Shown: one piece after another, positions 1 through 10,213 of the stretch
How positions within the stretch are numbered: the first letter of the stretch is position 1
Layout: each line of letters opens with the position of its first letter
Assembly: GCA_949987705.1 (NCBI GenBank)
Contig: OX465282.1
Coordinates: 83,750,070 to 83,814,069 of the forward strand
DNA: 64,000 nt
Direction: 5' to 3'
Origin: Thereva unica
Taxonomy: Eukaryota > Arthropoda > Insecta > Diptera > Therevidae
Notes under the pieces: generated by a model
What the model saw: only the letters and a program-made list of their open reading frames with translations
What the model was told of the DNA's origin: nothing
Database searches by the model: none
Position numbers and translations under genes: made by a program

Positions 1-1109
1 GCAACGAGTTCGTAAAGGCAGATGTTCCAAAGTCATTCGTTCAGAAACGTACAAGATTCAAGTTTGTTGCGCAACTGTCAATGCAACAGCGCAGCCAATT
101 TCGAATGTTTGCATACGTATGCGAGAAGAAGTTTGCGCTGCTTTGTTGCGGATGCAACTTCTTAACTATCGCTAGTCATGCTCCCGAGCATGGTTAAAAT
201 TTAACTACACCATGGTTAACCACGGGAGTTTTTGAACGCCAAAAAGTTATGCTCGTGGTTATGTTGTAGTTAACCACGGAGTTTTTGTACGACAAAAGTT
301 TACCATAGTTAACCATGGTTAACCATAGTAAGGTTTTTGAACGCGCTCCCGGTCGGTCGTTGAGTCTATTGAAGGGTGATGGGCGTTCGAGTTAGACTAC
401 GCTCGTTATTTTTTTTTGTCTCTGTTTATTTTTATTATAGAGTTTTTTTGTGCACTTTTTTATTAGTTTTAATTTTTCACTCTCTCTTTTTTTAACAGTT
501 TTGTTTTGTTATTTTGGTTTTTTGTGTCAGCGCGTTTTGTAGGGACCGGAACAGCACACGTCCGTTCTCTTTGCTGTCCTAGCCCAAATTTACCCGTTCT
601 TTGATCCTTCATCTGTGTAAAATTCATATCTCGAAAAATACCAAGTCAATTGATGGGTTTATTGGGTTACTATTGGCTTATGGGTGCAGCGAGGGGTACC
701 GGGTCCCAGCTAGTTATATAAAGGGGAAATGAATGTATGAAGTTAAGCAGGTAATCTTAAATTGTGGACAGAATAGAAATTTTATTTTTTGATTGGATGG
801 AGAACTAAATTTATTTAACGGTTGGGTAAAGAAATAGTATTACTCTTAGTAAAGAAATGATTAATAAATATAAGAAGTTTGTGGATGCATGTGATAGTTA
901 TTAAGAATGGTTCTACTAGCTTGACATAAAGCTGGCAGAATTATGCTTTTTTTTTTCTTGGAAATAAAAGAGAAAAAAATTCCATCCTGGGCAATTAAAT
1001 AGTAAAAAAAAGTTTGAAATTTTGATATAACTTTCGTTTGGTTCTGCTGTAGTGGGTTTGCCAGCTTGACATAAAGCTGGCAGAACCCTGCATTTTTTTA
1101 AAATAAAGA
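1..1109. other. Intergenic sequence, no gene seen
   Basis: No supported coding sequence. Positions 190-335 contain several copies of the self-complementary motif GGTTAACCA with short inverted flanks, possibly the edge of a small inverted-repeat element. The 20-mer TTGACATAAAGCTGGCAGAA occurs directly repeated at 921-940 and 1066-1085; the second copy leads into LINE endonuclease sequence. The remainder is AT-rich with poly-T tracts. Confidence 0.5.
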
Positions 1110-1747
1110 TGGCCTGATGCGGGCGAACATATCTGCCCAAACGGTGAGTCCGTCTTAGATTCTGGGAGAAACGAAACTGAAGGCCGTAGGAGTGGCGTTG
1201 GCGTGATACTCCCCAGGTCCAGCCTCATTAGCTGGTCACCAGTTTCTGAGAGGATTATTACCGTGCGCCTGCGTCCTAGACTAAGAAGTACTACGGTAGC
1301 CCAATGCTATGCTCCAACTGAAGACGAAGAAGATGACATCAAAGTTCTATATACGACTGAATGAGGGTTTTCGCTCTATTCATTGTATTAATGGGTGACT
1401 TAAACGCACAGATCGGTCGTGACAACACCGGCCTTGAACAAACAATTGGAAATCAAGGCCTAAGCCAAATTACTAACAATAATGGTGAGCTTTTCGTTGA
1501 CTTTTGTAGTTCCCACCAACTCATGGTAGGTGGAACTTACTTTTGTCACAAGAAGATACACAAAGAGACCTGGGTATCGCCCGATGGTAGAACGAGAAAT
1601 ATCACGTGGCCGTCAGCCGCAGATGGAGAACAATTCTGGAGGTTGTCAGGAGTTTCAGGGGAACCAGACACTGGAAGCGACCTCCATTTGTTTGTAGCAA
1701 CTATTCGCCTTAGGCAAAGCCTCCTATATTTACAAGCCATGCTGTAG
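1110..1747 (+). pseudogene. LINE endonuclease (EEP domain) fragment, frameshifted
   Basis: Part of the endonuclease/exonuclease/phosphatase domain of a non-LTR retrotransposon of the RTE-like, 'craniofacial development protein 2-like' kind. One frame runs from 1110 to the stop at 1362-1364 and contains VSERIITVRL and the motif QCYAPT. The next frame, from 1361, continues with MGDLNAQIG, NGELFVDFC and KIHKETWVSPDGRTRN, the usual order of this domain. The end is degraded: the expected NQIDH motif is disrupted, and RLR at about 1720 marks the end of recognisable domain. The RT half of a similar LINE resumes near 10750 on the same strand, so the two may be one element split by the intervening insertions. 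Dead copy. Confidence 0.8.
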
Positions 1748-2380
1748 GTGTTAGTATGTCGTTGTATGAAGTCCCAACTTCAATTCGTGAAATGTCAAAA
1801 TCCCATTAAAAACAAAGGAAAAAAGTTTTCGTGCCGCGGAAAGTGATGTTACGAGTGAGGTTTTATTAAAAATAATAGTTAAAGAAAAAACGTGCAAAAG
1901 TGCTCAAAATAAGTGTGATAAGATAGCAATTAAAATAATTTGCTACTAATATGATTTGTTTGCGGGATTTATGTTAGTGATAGCGGACCGTTTTGTTCTC
2001 AGGATATATATAAACGTATTATGATATATGTTGCAGCTAACTTATTTAATAGGAATATATTAAAAGAGACTTGTGTTTAAAGTGGATTTTGATAAACAAA
2101 TTAAAGATCTTTACGAGGAAAGTTCCCTTAACAGAACTTTGCAAGGCCGAAATACAGAATTAAGGCAAAACAATAAGCATTTTTAAGATTAGGCGCCGAC
2201 TTATCTGGAGAACCCTGGAGGATTCAAGTACCAAGATGTCTGTTGCTAAGTAAGGTATTTTCTTTTTCTGTTATAATAAAAACTATTTCTGAGTACAATA
2301 ATACTTGAAACAGGTGCAGTACTTATTAGAGACAATATCAAGGAAGTAAAACGGATATGAAGTGAACATCGCCAAAATGA
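1748..2380. other. AT-rich stretch, no recognised feature
   Basis: No open frame of useful length and no recognised family. A short plus-strand stretch near 2085-2250 reads fairly openly but matches nothing I know. It lies between the LINE endonuclease fragment and a tandem repeat. Confidence 0.4.
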
Positions 2381-2622
2381 AAACAAAATTTTTCTTTTGT
2401 TAGTTTTGTATTGTCCTATCTTAAGTCAATTTTTAGTGCGTTTGTTTAAATAAGATTATTTTTAAGAAATTTTTAATTTTAAAATATAATATTGCTGTAT
2501 TAAACAAAATTTTTCTTTTGTTAGTTTTGTATTGTCCTATCTTAAGTCAATTTTTAGTGCGTTTGTTTAAATAAGATTATTTTTAAGAAATTTTTAATTT
2601 TAAAATATAATATTGCTGTATT
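2381..2622. repeat. Two-copy 121-bp tandem repeat
   Basis: The segment starting AAACAAAATTTTTCTTTTGT at 2381 recurs at 2502 and continues almost identically for 121 bases, ending ATTGCTGTATT before AAACA in the first copy and before GAACA in the second. AT-rich and non-coding. Confidence 0.9.
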
Positions 2623-2882
2623 GAACAAAAAGTTATGAGAATATATGTTCGAGATTTCATTTAAGAACCAAATAAAAATGTTTCAAGTAAATATTGTTTT
2701 AATTAATTTTATTTTGGAGAAAAAGGGTCAAAATTTGCGAACGCAATAGGTTAACAGTCTGATAAAAAGATGAAAGCAGCAGTAATCTTTCCCAATAAAT
2801 GCACATAACCGCACTTCTCACCGAAGTTTGACAGGGAAATTGAAGTCCCATGGTTCTTTCAATGTAAGTGTGAAATTTCTTA

Positions 2883-3474
2883 CCCAGCGGGAAAACTAGC
2901 AAGGGGTTACTCATAGGTAACCGACGAATTCTTCAATGATTTGTGTAACCGCCTACATGGTAATCGAAAAATTCAACTGCAAATTTAGCGAAATGGAGGT
3001 CTTTACATTGTAATGACTAGGTAAGCGACTAGGTAATGACTTGTGAAATACTTTCGTTGGAAATGTGATGTGCTTTTATTATTCATTGTCTTTGGCTTGT
3101 CGAAGCCTCTCTTCTTGAGTTTATTCCGTCCTCGAAATTCGTTCGGAGTGGATCGTGACCAAGTGCAGTCAAAAAGATATCCTGCTTGTAAAACTCTCTC
3201 CAAATGTAGCAGAAATGCAATGCTAATTTCGGATAGCAATGTTTTTAATGCTAAAAAGGGTAGCCAGAAATTTATTTTGCATGCCTTACATGGTAATCTA
3301 TGTATTCACCTAATACACTTCACCCCTGAAATAAGTCCTCGTCTGTAATGCCTACAGTAAGTACTTACCGCCCTAGGACATCCCTATGTAAAAGTAAGCT
3401 ATGATTTCATCACAAAGGTAATGGGTCCATCTCATTACCACCTCGCTTACCTAGCCATTACATTTCCCGCTGGG
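2883..3474. mobile_element. Small inverted-repeat element with TA flanks
   Basis: The left end CCCAGCGGGAAA at 2883 is the reverse complement of TTTCCCGCTGGG ending at 3474, and TA flanks both ends (2881-2882 and 3475-3476). The body holds repeated GTAATG and GGTAAG motifs. The TA duplication suggests a Tc1/mariner-type MITE, but the repeat is short and the class is uncertain. The open frames inside (for example 3043-3348) match nothing known. Confidence 0.55.
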
Positions 3475-3512
3475 TAGTGCATGGCTTGTAAATGTAGAAG
3501 GCTTTGGCCTTA

Positions 3513-3993
3513 GGCCATTCATACACGAGGGACCATGATTCCGGAGCAAAAGCTTTTTTGGGCCAAGCGAGGCGTGTAGAGATGAAATAAGTGGTTTCAT
3601 GCTTCGGTGGGGACTTTTGTGCTCCTGATTTTGACCTGCGAACACGGAAAGCACGCACTCACACAAATAATAATTAATACGCTGCCATGGAGTTAAAAAT
3701 AATAAACTTGCAAACAGTCAAAAATTAAAAGTGAAAAAACATGCTGCCGCTGCAACTGAAATCACCAATTCAATTCAAATATTTTCATCTATTATATAAT
3801 TATTAATTATAACTAATGAACTGATTTAAATAACCACCCGACCAGAGTCAAAATATTTGACATTTCACTAATACATACAACCATTGCGCAGCAACACTAA
3901 AAGCTGCTTCCTTTGCTACTGCTCCGCGTATTTTCAGGAAACTCGCAGCAAAGCTTTTGGTTGCAGAACATGATCCCTCGTGTATGAATGGCC
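3513..3993. repeat. Imperfect inverted repeat
   Basis: GGCCATTCATACACGAGGGA at 3513 is mirrored by TCCCTCGTGTATGAATGGCC ending at 3993, and the similarity extends inward through the CATGAT..GCAAAAGC part of the arm (to about 3557 and from about 3951). It abuts the preceding element. Probably an old MITE; no target duplication recognised. Confidence 0.6.
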
Positions 3994-4047
3994 TTACAAT
4001 AGCCACAACCAGAAACGGACGGTAGAAACCGTAGACGGTTTAACTTA

Positions 4048-4090
4048 GTGCACGGCCACAACGCGGCCATCGCACATAGCACCGAAAGTA
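4048..4090 (+). repeat. Left Harbinger terminal inverted repeat
   Basis: GTGCACGGCCACAACGCGGC followed by CATCGCACATAGCAC. It pairs with 10640-10685, including the CATCGCACATAGCAC block, with a few mismatches and a small duplication in the right copy. Confidence 0.85.
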
Positions 4091-4127
4091 GATAGCACAC
4101 CACGCACTGCACATCGCCTTACTTCTC

Positions 4128-4365
4128 CAGTAAAAAGCCAGAAGTGCTTAAGTGCAAATTTGACGATTTTGAGTTTATTGCATTTTTGTATTCAGTATGT
4201 TATTCTTAATCATTGCTATAATTCTTATCTGAAACTGAGATGTGGCTGCTGAGTTATTGAACCGGCAAAAGTAGTTTTGTGCACAATTCTGTATCTAAAA
4301 AAAACTTTGAGGGCGATTTTCTCGAAACGCATATTTTGCACTTAAGCACTTCTGGCTGTGTACTG
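4128..4365. mobile_element. Tc1/mariner-like MITE in Harbinger end
   Basis: A 238-bp element with about 25-bp ends: CAGTAAAAAGCCAGAAGTGC on the left against CAGTACACAGCCAGAAGTGC read inward from the right. A start of CAGT is usual for Tc1/mariner. The right flank is TA; the left flank is TC, probably a mutated TA. It lies between the Harbinger terminal repeat and the transposase start. Confidence 0.7.
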
Positions 4366-4426
4366 TAGACTTGTGGCCTCAGCAAAGCACTGCACTGCGC
4401 TCAAAATTTTTCTATAGTTTTGCAAG

Positions 4427-6411
4427 ATGACGAGTAATAATTGTGATTCTTCTGATGAAGATGAAATAATTTGCGGACAAAATAAGTGGTTTTTATTAAA
4501 CTTGCTTACACAAAAATCAAAAATTCACGCAATAAATAGAAGGAGAAATTATTATGGGGAGTGTCACCATTTATATACAGATCTCCGAGAAGATCCTGTA
4601 CGTTTTTATGAATATATGCGTATGGACGTTCCTACTTTTGATTATATTTTAAATAATATTAGCACATGCATATTAAAAAATTGGCAAAATTTTCACACAC
4701 AACCAATAGGAATTGAAGAAAGACTAATGTTGACATTACGGTAAGAAAATTTTTCTTTATTATTAGTTTTAAAAATAATAATATGTAACACACAATAAAC
4801 AAAAAATGTTAATATTATGATGTTGGAAAGGTTTAAATGTTCTGAATGTGATCCTGTGTCAGATCCTCTTCATGAAAGCTGTCCTGTCCTGAGAATGCTG
4901 AAGTGATAACGGAGAATGTATTCTGGTTTGTATAATATGTTTGAGAATCTTCAAGAAGTTGCATTACTTTTATTCGGAACTGGATTTTTTGTTGGGGAGT
5001 TAAAGATGTAGAATGTGGCAAGAGGCTATTGAAAAACGAAATATCGTCGTCAAGTTCTTTTTCGCTTTGCTTCTCAAGCTTTTGTTGCTTTTGTTTCAGG
5101 TAGTCCAACTTTTCCTTTTCCGCATTCAAAAATGCTAAGCCAAGCGTTTCTATGTTACCTGGACGCTTTCTTTTTGCTGGTTGTGCCGGCGGTATGCTTG
5201 AACTGGATGGAGAATTCGAAGAATTGGGAGATTCGATTGAATCTTCGCAAATACTTTCAGTTTCGAATTGATCGGATTCATCAATCAAACTATCGACAGT
5301 ACTGCGAGGAGTAAACTGGTCCTTTAAAAACATAAGGGACTGAAAATATGGCCATTTAATAACATCGTTTCCCCCAGCATCTCCGGACTTTTTTGATGTA
5401 TGTTTGGAAAACTTTTTTCTAAAAGTTTCGCGTAGGCGCTTCCATTTTCCTTTTGATTCATGTTAAACAATAAAAAGACAAAATAGTACTAATAATAATA
5501 ATTAAAAATTGAAATATTTATATAAATTATTAAAAAAAATTTTGTTATAGGTTTTTAGCGTGTGGTGCATCGTTTCGTAATTTATCATTTTCTTTTCGCA
5601 TGGGAAAAACAACAGTTGCAAATATTGTTAAAGAAACAATTGAAGCAATATGGAATAGTTTGAGATCACTTCATATGAAACATCCGTCGCAAGATTTTAA
5701 AACAATCGCTGAAGATTATTTTAAAATTTGGAATTTTCCAAATTGTGTGGGATCTTTGGACGGTAAACACATTCGTCTTCGCCGCCCTGTTCATTCTGGA
5801 TCTTTATATTATAATTATAAGGGTTTCTTTTCGATAGTTCTTCAGGGTTTAGTAGACGCTCATTATAAGTTTATAAATATTAATGTTGGTTCATTTGGGA
5901 AACAAAGCGACGGCGGAACCTTCAAAGCATCAGGATTATAAAAGAAAATTATCAAACACTTAATATACCTGAAGAAAGAGAACTACCAAATTCATTAATA
6001 AAAATGCCGTACGTTATATTAGCAGACGAAGCTTATCCACTCATGAAGAATCTTTTAAAACACTACAGCAAACAACATCTAGATTCTAATACAGAATATT
6101 TTAACAGACGTTTATCGCGAGCAAGAAGGACGGTAGAATGCGCCTTTGGCATTATTACTAATAAATGGCATATTTTAGAAAAACCAATCACGACAGACGT
6201 AGAATTTGCAATTAAAATAGTTAAAACAATTTGTCTTATTCATAACATCATTATAGATCTTGAAGGATTGAAACATAATTTGCAGTATATTGAGCTATAT
6301 CCAAAGAACAAAAATAATAGAAATATCCCGAGGGGAAGAACTACCGGAGCAGCGCAACATATTCGTGAAGTGTTTAAAATATATCTTTGCCAAAATCCTA
6401 TTAAACATTAA
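4427..6411 (+). pseudogene. PIF/Harbinger transposase (HARBI1-like), two exons
   Basis: Exon 1 is 4427-4740 and ends at GTAAGA. Exon 2 starts after TTGTTATAG at 5551. Joining them keeps frame and gives the usual LTLRFLACG core entry. Exon 2 contains the DDE_Tnp_4 catalytic motifs: first Asp in GSLDGKHIRL, second Asp in VILADEAYPL, and Glu in RRTVECAFGIITNKW. A one-base frameshift near 5930-5940 puts a stop after FKASGL; the other frame resumes at once and runs to the stop at 6409-6411. The DDE nuclease would cut and paste the element's own ends. The intron (4741-5550) contains the second exon of the MADF gene on the opposite strand. The Gypsy element is inserted at the stop codon. Inactive because of the frameshift. 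Confidence 0.87.
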
Positions 6412-6414
6412 TAT

Positions 6415-6906
6415 TGTGATGACTATGCGCCATCTGTTTGTCGAGAGGATGAATCAACGATTTTCGGTTATTGTCTGAACTAAGAATTTATGTACTAAAC
6501 TCACGAGCGATAAGCGAAGACAACTTCAAGCTGGTCGAAACTTATGGAAATAAAAGAACATACCACAAGGAACCAGAAAACGAAGGTTCCAGAAAGTAGA
6601 CAAAGGTGGAGCTGCCTATATAAAAGCGCCTGGCAGCCGCTATCGAGTCAGTTTTGATTTGAAAGGCGATAAAAGTGTTCTAAAGTGAGAACAGTGAAAA
6701 GTAGTGATTTAAAAGTGAACTATAAAGCGATAGATAGAATTTAATAGTGCGAGATAGTAAATTTGAAAGTGATTATAGTGAACTGTAAGAATTGTGTTTG
6801 TGATTAAATTGTGTTTGGTTTGTAATAAATAAATTATTGTGTGGATAATTAAAAAGTGTATTCCTTAATTAATCCTACGAATCCGTTAAGCCGTAAAAAC
6901 GTAACA
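6415..6906 (+). repeat. 5' LTR of Gypsy copy 1
   Basis: Starts TGTGATGACTATGCGCC and ends CGTAACA. A likely TATA box is in GCCTATATAAAAGC near 6613-6626. It matches 9722-10213 with about five substitutions, so the insertion is fairly young. Confidence 0.95.
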
Positions 6907-6908
6907 AT

Positions 6909-6926
6909 TGGTGTCAGAAGTGGGAT
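6909..6926 (+). promoter_or_regulatory. Primer binding site
   Basis: TGGTGTCAGAAGTGGGAT begins two bases after the 5' LTR. TGG pairs with the CCA tail of a tRNA, as usual for first-strand priming. I cannot say which tRNA. Confidence 0.75.
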
Positions 6927-7018
6927 TAATTAAGAGATAAGTGAAATAAATGAGTTTTTAAAATAATTGTGGCCGCAATTTAATTTTTGTGAGCGCGAAC
7001 TAAAGACATAATAATAAA

Positions 7019-8245
7019 ATGGGTCGAAAATTAGTTGATTTGCGTACTGTGGAGTTGAAAAGAGAACTAAGTAAACGCTCGTTGTCAACGGTGGGTGCTA
7101 AAAGTTCCTTAACCGCGCTGCTTCGAGAAGCTATGGTGAACGAGGGAAAAGATCCTGAAACCTACATTTTTGAAGCCCAAGTAGAAGCAGAACCAGAAGA
7201 ATCGACAGTGAGTATGGCAGAACTTTTTAAGACATCGATGATGATGAAGGAGGCGCAAGAACGGTCTTCAGCTGCGCAAGAACGTGCATCAGCAGAGATG
7301 AAAGAAGCGACAGCCGATATGAAGGAAGCGCAAGAACGGTCTTCAGCAGAGATGAAGAAAGCGCAAGAACGTTCGACAACAGAGATCAAGTCGGAAGTGT
7401 TGGCGTTAAAAGATGAACAGAAACTGTTAGCAGTAGCTCATGAACGCTCGTTAGCAGAACTCAAAGAGTCTATGGAAGCACAAAGAAACCAGATGGAGCA
7501 GAAATTCGAACTAATGTCACTCTCTGTTGACAAAAAGCTGGAAAATCTCGAATCTCCCATTAAAGCAAATGTAGAGAATGATCTGGAAAAGCTCGAAAAT
7601 TCCATGAGGGAAAATAATGAAAAGTTGAAGATTGAGCTAGAATCGGTCAGAGCCGAGCTAGAAAGGGTAAAGATTCACCACCCAGCGACGGCATCTCACG
7701 AAGTCATCGGAGTTAGGAAATTGCAGCCTCCAACTTTCGACGGGCAAAGCCCATGGTATACTTATAAGCTCCAATTCGAAGCAGCAGCAACAGGCAATTT
7801 TTGGACTGAGAAGGAGAAAGCAACGGCCTTAACGTTGTCACTAAGGGGCACAGCAGCAGAGATATTGCAGTCAATACCAGCAGAACATCGCAACAGCTAC
7901 GGGTTCTTAGTTCAAGCGCTGGAAATGCGTTACGGTGATCAGCACATGCAAGAGGTTTATCGACTTCAACTTCGGAATCGACTTCAAAAGCCAGGAGAAA
8001 CTTTACAACAACTATGCGCCGATATCGAGAGGTTAGTGCATCTGGCTTATCCTAGCTTCGGCCAAGACTACATCAACGAAGTAGCAAGAGAGACTCTTCT
8101 TAACTCATTTACCGACCGGAACCTACAACAGCGGCCAGATTGGCTGGAAAGAAGACTACAGCAGAAGTTCTGGCATATGCTCTGGCATACGAGGCAGCGA
8201 AGCAAGCAACAAGGAATACGGTCCACCTCAGGGGAATCAATATGA
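7019..8245 (+). CDS. Gag polyprotein with N-terminal SAP-like domain
   Basis: A 408-residue frame starting at ATG 7019, 93 bases after the primer site. Residues about 3-37 (LVDLRTVELKRELSKRSL) look like a SAP DNA-binding helix-turn-helix. Residues 65-230 are a Glu/Lys/Arg-rich coiled coil with a repeated EAQERSSAE-type unit. Residues 235-380 are the capsid region (LQPPTFDGQSPW.TYK, FWTEKEKATAL), common in arthropod Gypsy elements. The frame is lost near 8140; the zinc knuckle continues in another frame (8140-9138), so the last roughly 35 residues are off-frame. Gag packages the RNA; SAP domains in Gag are seen in some insect Gypsy lineages. Confidence 0.85.
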   Translation: MGRKLVDLRTVELKRELSKRSLSTVGAKSSLTALLREAMVNEGKDPETYIFEAQVEAEPEESTVSMAELFKTSMMMKEAQERSSAAQERASAEMKEATADMKEAQERSSAEMKKAQERSTTEIKSEVLALKDEQKLLAVAHERSLAELKESMEAQRNQMEQKFELMSLSVDKKLENLESPIKANVENDLEKLENSMRENNEKLKIELESVRAELERVKIHHPATASHEVIGVRKLQPPTFDGQSPWYTYKLQFEAAATGNFWTEKEKATALTLSLRGTAAEILQSIPAEHRNSYGFLVQALEMRYGDQHMQEVYRLQLRNRLQKPGETLQQLCADIERLVHLAYPSFGQDYINEVARETLLNSFTDRNLQQRPDWLERRLQQKFWHMLWHTRQRSKQQGIRSTSGESI

Positions 8246-9138
8246 CTGAGAACATTTGCCATCGAGTCAACACCTCGGAAGTACGTCGTCGTCTACGATG
8301 CTGGAACTGTGGCGAGCCGGGCCATTTACAAAGGAGTTGCCGAAAGCGAAGGAGAGTGGAATCGCCAGGAAGTAGGAGTGGCTCAACATGCTGTGAAAAA
8401 TGTGGACAACGGCAGAAAGGTGACCGGAGGGAGTTAGTGGGGAAAATGGAGACCCCTGATGTCATCGTCAACATCACCCAACTGCAGCGTGGCAACAACA
8501 GCCTTGTCATCGAGGGGAAAGTTGGTGATGAACAATACACAATTACCGTGGATACAGGTGCTTCAAGATCTGTCATCAGGGCTGATTTGGTCGGTAGAAA
8601 GTGGCTGAAAAACGCGGACCAGTACATTCTGAGAACTGTAACAGGAGAACCAGTGAAATTACATGGGGAAACAATGATGGACGTGGTACTCGGCGACATT
8701 AAGTTTACACATTCGTTCCTGGTAGCTGACATAGTAGACGAGTGTATTCTTGGTTTAGACTTTATGACAACACACGGAATACTATTGGACCTTGGAGAAT
8801 TGATGATGAAACACCGCAACAGGGGAATTCCAATGGATACTGCACTGTCCCGGCGACCATGCGAACCAAGTTTTAAGTACCGTTGGCGTATTGAGGAAAA
8901 GTGTCAAAAGACGACTGCGGAGCCAAGCATAAAATATGAGGACCAAGGAATTCGAGATGCGCAACGCGACGACCCGGACATTTCTGCGATTTTGTCATGG
9001 AAAGAACACAACGAGAAGCCTAAATGGAAAGACATCGCAGAGAGAAGTGAAAGTGAAAGAAGTGAAGAGCTATTGGGCCCAATGGGATTCATTGCATATC
9101 GAAGGAGGAGTATTGAAGCGCAAATGGGAAACAGCTGA
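8140..9138 (+). pseudogene. Gag zinc knuckle, protease, deleted RT
   Basis: Overlaps the end of gag in another frame. Visible in order: a CCHC knuckle CWNCGEPGHLQRSC, a second Cys pair CEKCG, and a retropepsin with the catalytic motif DTGAS followed by ILGLDFM. After RNRGIPM the sequence jumps to LSRRPC, which in the minus-strand copy lies at the end of RNase H, so about 600 codons of RT and RNase H are gone. The rest reads into the linker before integrase and shifts frame again near 9060. No reverse transcription activity can come from this copy. Confidence 0.85.
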
Positions 9139-9710
9139 TGGTACCTCTCATCGAATGCAGGTGTTAGTCCCTAGTGCTGGAATAACAGATATTCTTGAGG
9201 AGTGTCATAATAGCCCGTCAGGAGAACATTTGGGAGTCAACAAAACTCTGTCAAAAATAAAGGAGATTCTATTGGCTTCACATGCGGGAGGATGTTACGA
9301 ATTGGTGTCGCAAATGCACAGCTTGTGCCGGCAGCAAGGGTCCTCGAGTAAGAGCGAAAGGAGAAATAAGACAACACCACGTTGGAGCCTCAGTTGACAA
9401 AATCTCAAGGGAGAATCCTAAGACGGCCAGTGACAGGATGAAACCAAGGTACGACCTCCGAGCAAACTGTAGCGGATTCCAGGAAGGTGACCTCGTTTGG
9501 CTGTTCAACCCTCGAAGACGGAAAGGCAAGTCTCCGAAACTTCAGCGTCAGTGGGAGGGGCCCTATAAAATCCTAACACGGATCAACGATGTGGTCTACA
9601 GGATTCGACAAGGACCCAAAGCAAAGAAGAAGATTGTGCACATAGACAGGCTGTGCCCATATCATCAGCCGGATCCAGGATGGACAACTGTTCGGGACGA
9701 ACAGTCCTAA
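9139..9710 (+). pseudogene. Integrase remnant lacking its catalytic core
   Basis: Pieces of the HHCC zinc domain (HLGVNKTL in one frame, then WCRKCTACAGSKG in the frame of 9282-9710) are joined after VGAS directly to the C-terminal region (SDRMKPRYDLRANC, EGDLVWLFNPRRRKG, WEGPYKIL). The D,D,E core present in the minus-strand copy is deleted. Ends in the same QPDPGW tail as that copy. Confidence 0.85.
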
Positions 9711-9721
9711 GAAGGGGGCAA
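9709..9721 (+). promoter_or_regulatory. Polypurine tract
   Basis: AAGAAGGGGGCAA lies directly before the 3' LTR, the expected plus-strand priming site of an LTR element. The same GGGGGCAA stands next to the LTR of the minus-strand copy. Confidence 0.75.
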
Positions 9722-10213
9722 TGTGATGATTATGCGCCATCTGTTTGTCGAGAGGATGAATCAACGATTTTCGGTTATTGTCTGAACTAAGAATTTATGT
9801 ACTAAACTAACGAGCGATAAGCGAAGACAACTTCAAGCTGGTCGAAACTTAAGGAAATAAAAGAACATACCACAAGGAACCAGAAAACGAAGGTTCCAGA
9901 AAGTAGACAAAGGTGGAGCTGCCTATATAAAAGCGCCTGGCAGCCGCTATCGAGTCAGTTTTGATTTGAAAGGCGATAAAAGTGTTCTAAAGTGAGAACA
10001 GTGAAAAGTAGTGATTTAAAAGTGAACTATAAAGCGATAGATAGAATTTAATAGTGCGAGATAGTAAATTTGAAAGTGATTATAGTGAACTGTAAGAATT
10101 GTGTTTGTGATTAAATTGTGGTTGGTTTGTAATAAATAAATTATTGTGTGGATAATTAAAAAGTGTATTCATTAATTAATCCTACGAATCCGTTAAGCCG
10201 TAAAAACGTAACA
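9722..10213 (+). repeat. 3' LTR of Gypsy copy 1
   Basis: A 492-bp match to the 5' LTR, TGTGATGATTATG to CGTAACA, followed by the ATAT target duplication and then resumed Harbinger sequence. Confidence 0.95.

Larger units (their letters stand above)
6415..10213 (+). mobile_element. Gypsy LTR retrotransposon, internally deleted, copy 1
   Basis: Two 492-bp LTRs (TGTGATGA...GTAACA) at 6415-6906 and 9722-10213 differ by about five bases. A 4-bp duplication ATAT flanks the element (6411-6414 and 10214-10217). Gag and protease regions are present, but RT and RNase H are missing and the integrase core is deleted. With LTRs, primer site, polypurine tract and gag kept, it looks like a non-autonomous derivative that would depend on a full-length relative; the minus-strand copy at 50743-55395 carries the missing pol. 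Inserted into the Harbinger element at the transposase stop codon. Confidence 0.93.

Noticed and set aside
8109..8819. 236-codon minus frame within Gypsy copy 1
   Set aside because: Antisense shadow of the zinc knuckle and protease region; no homology of its own.
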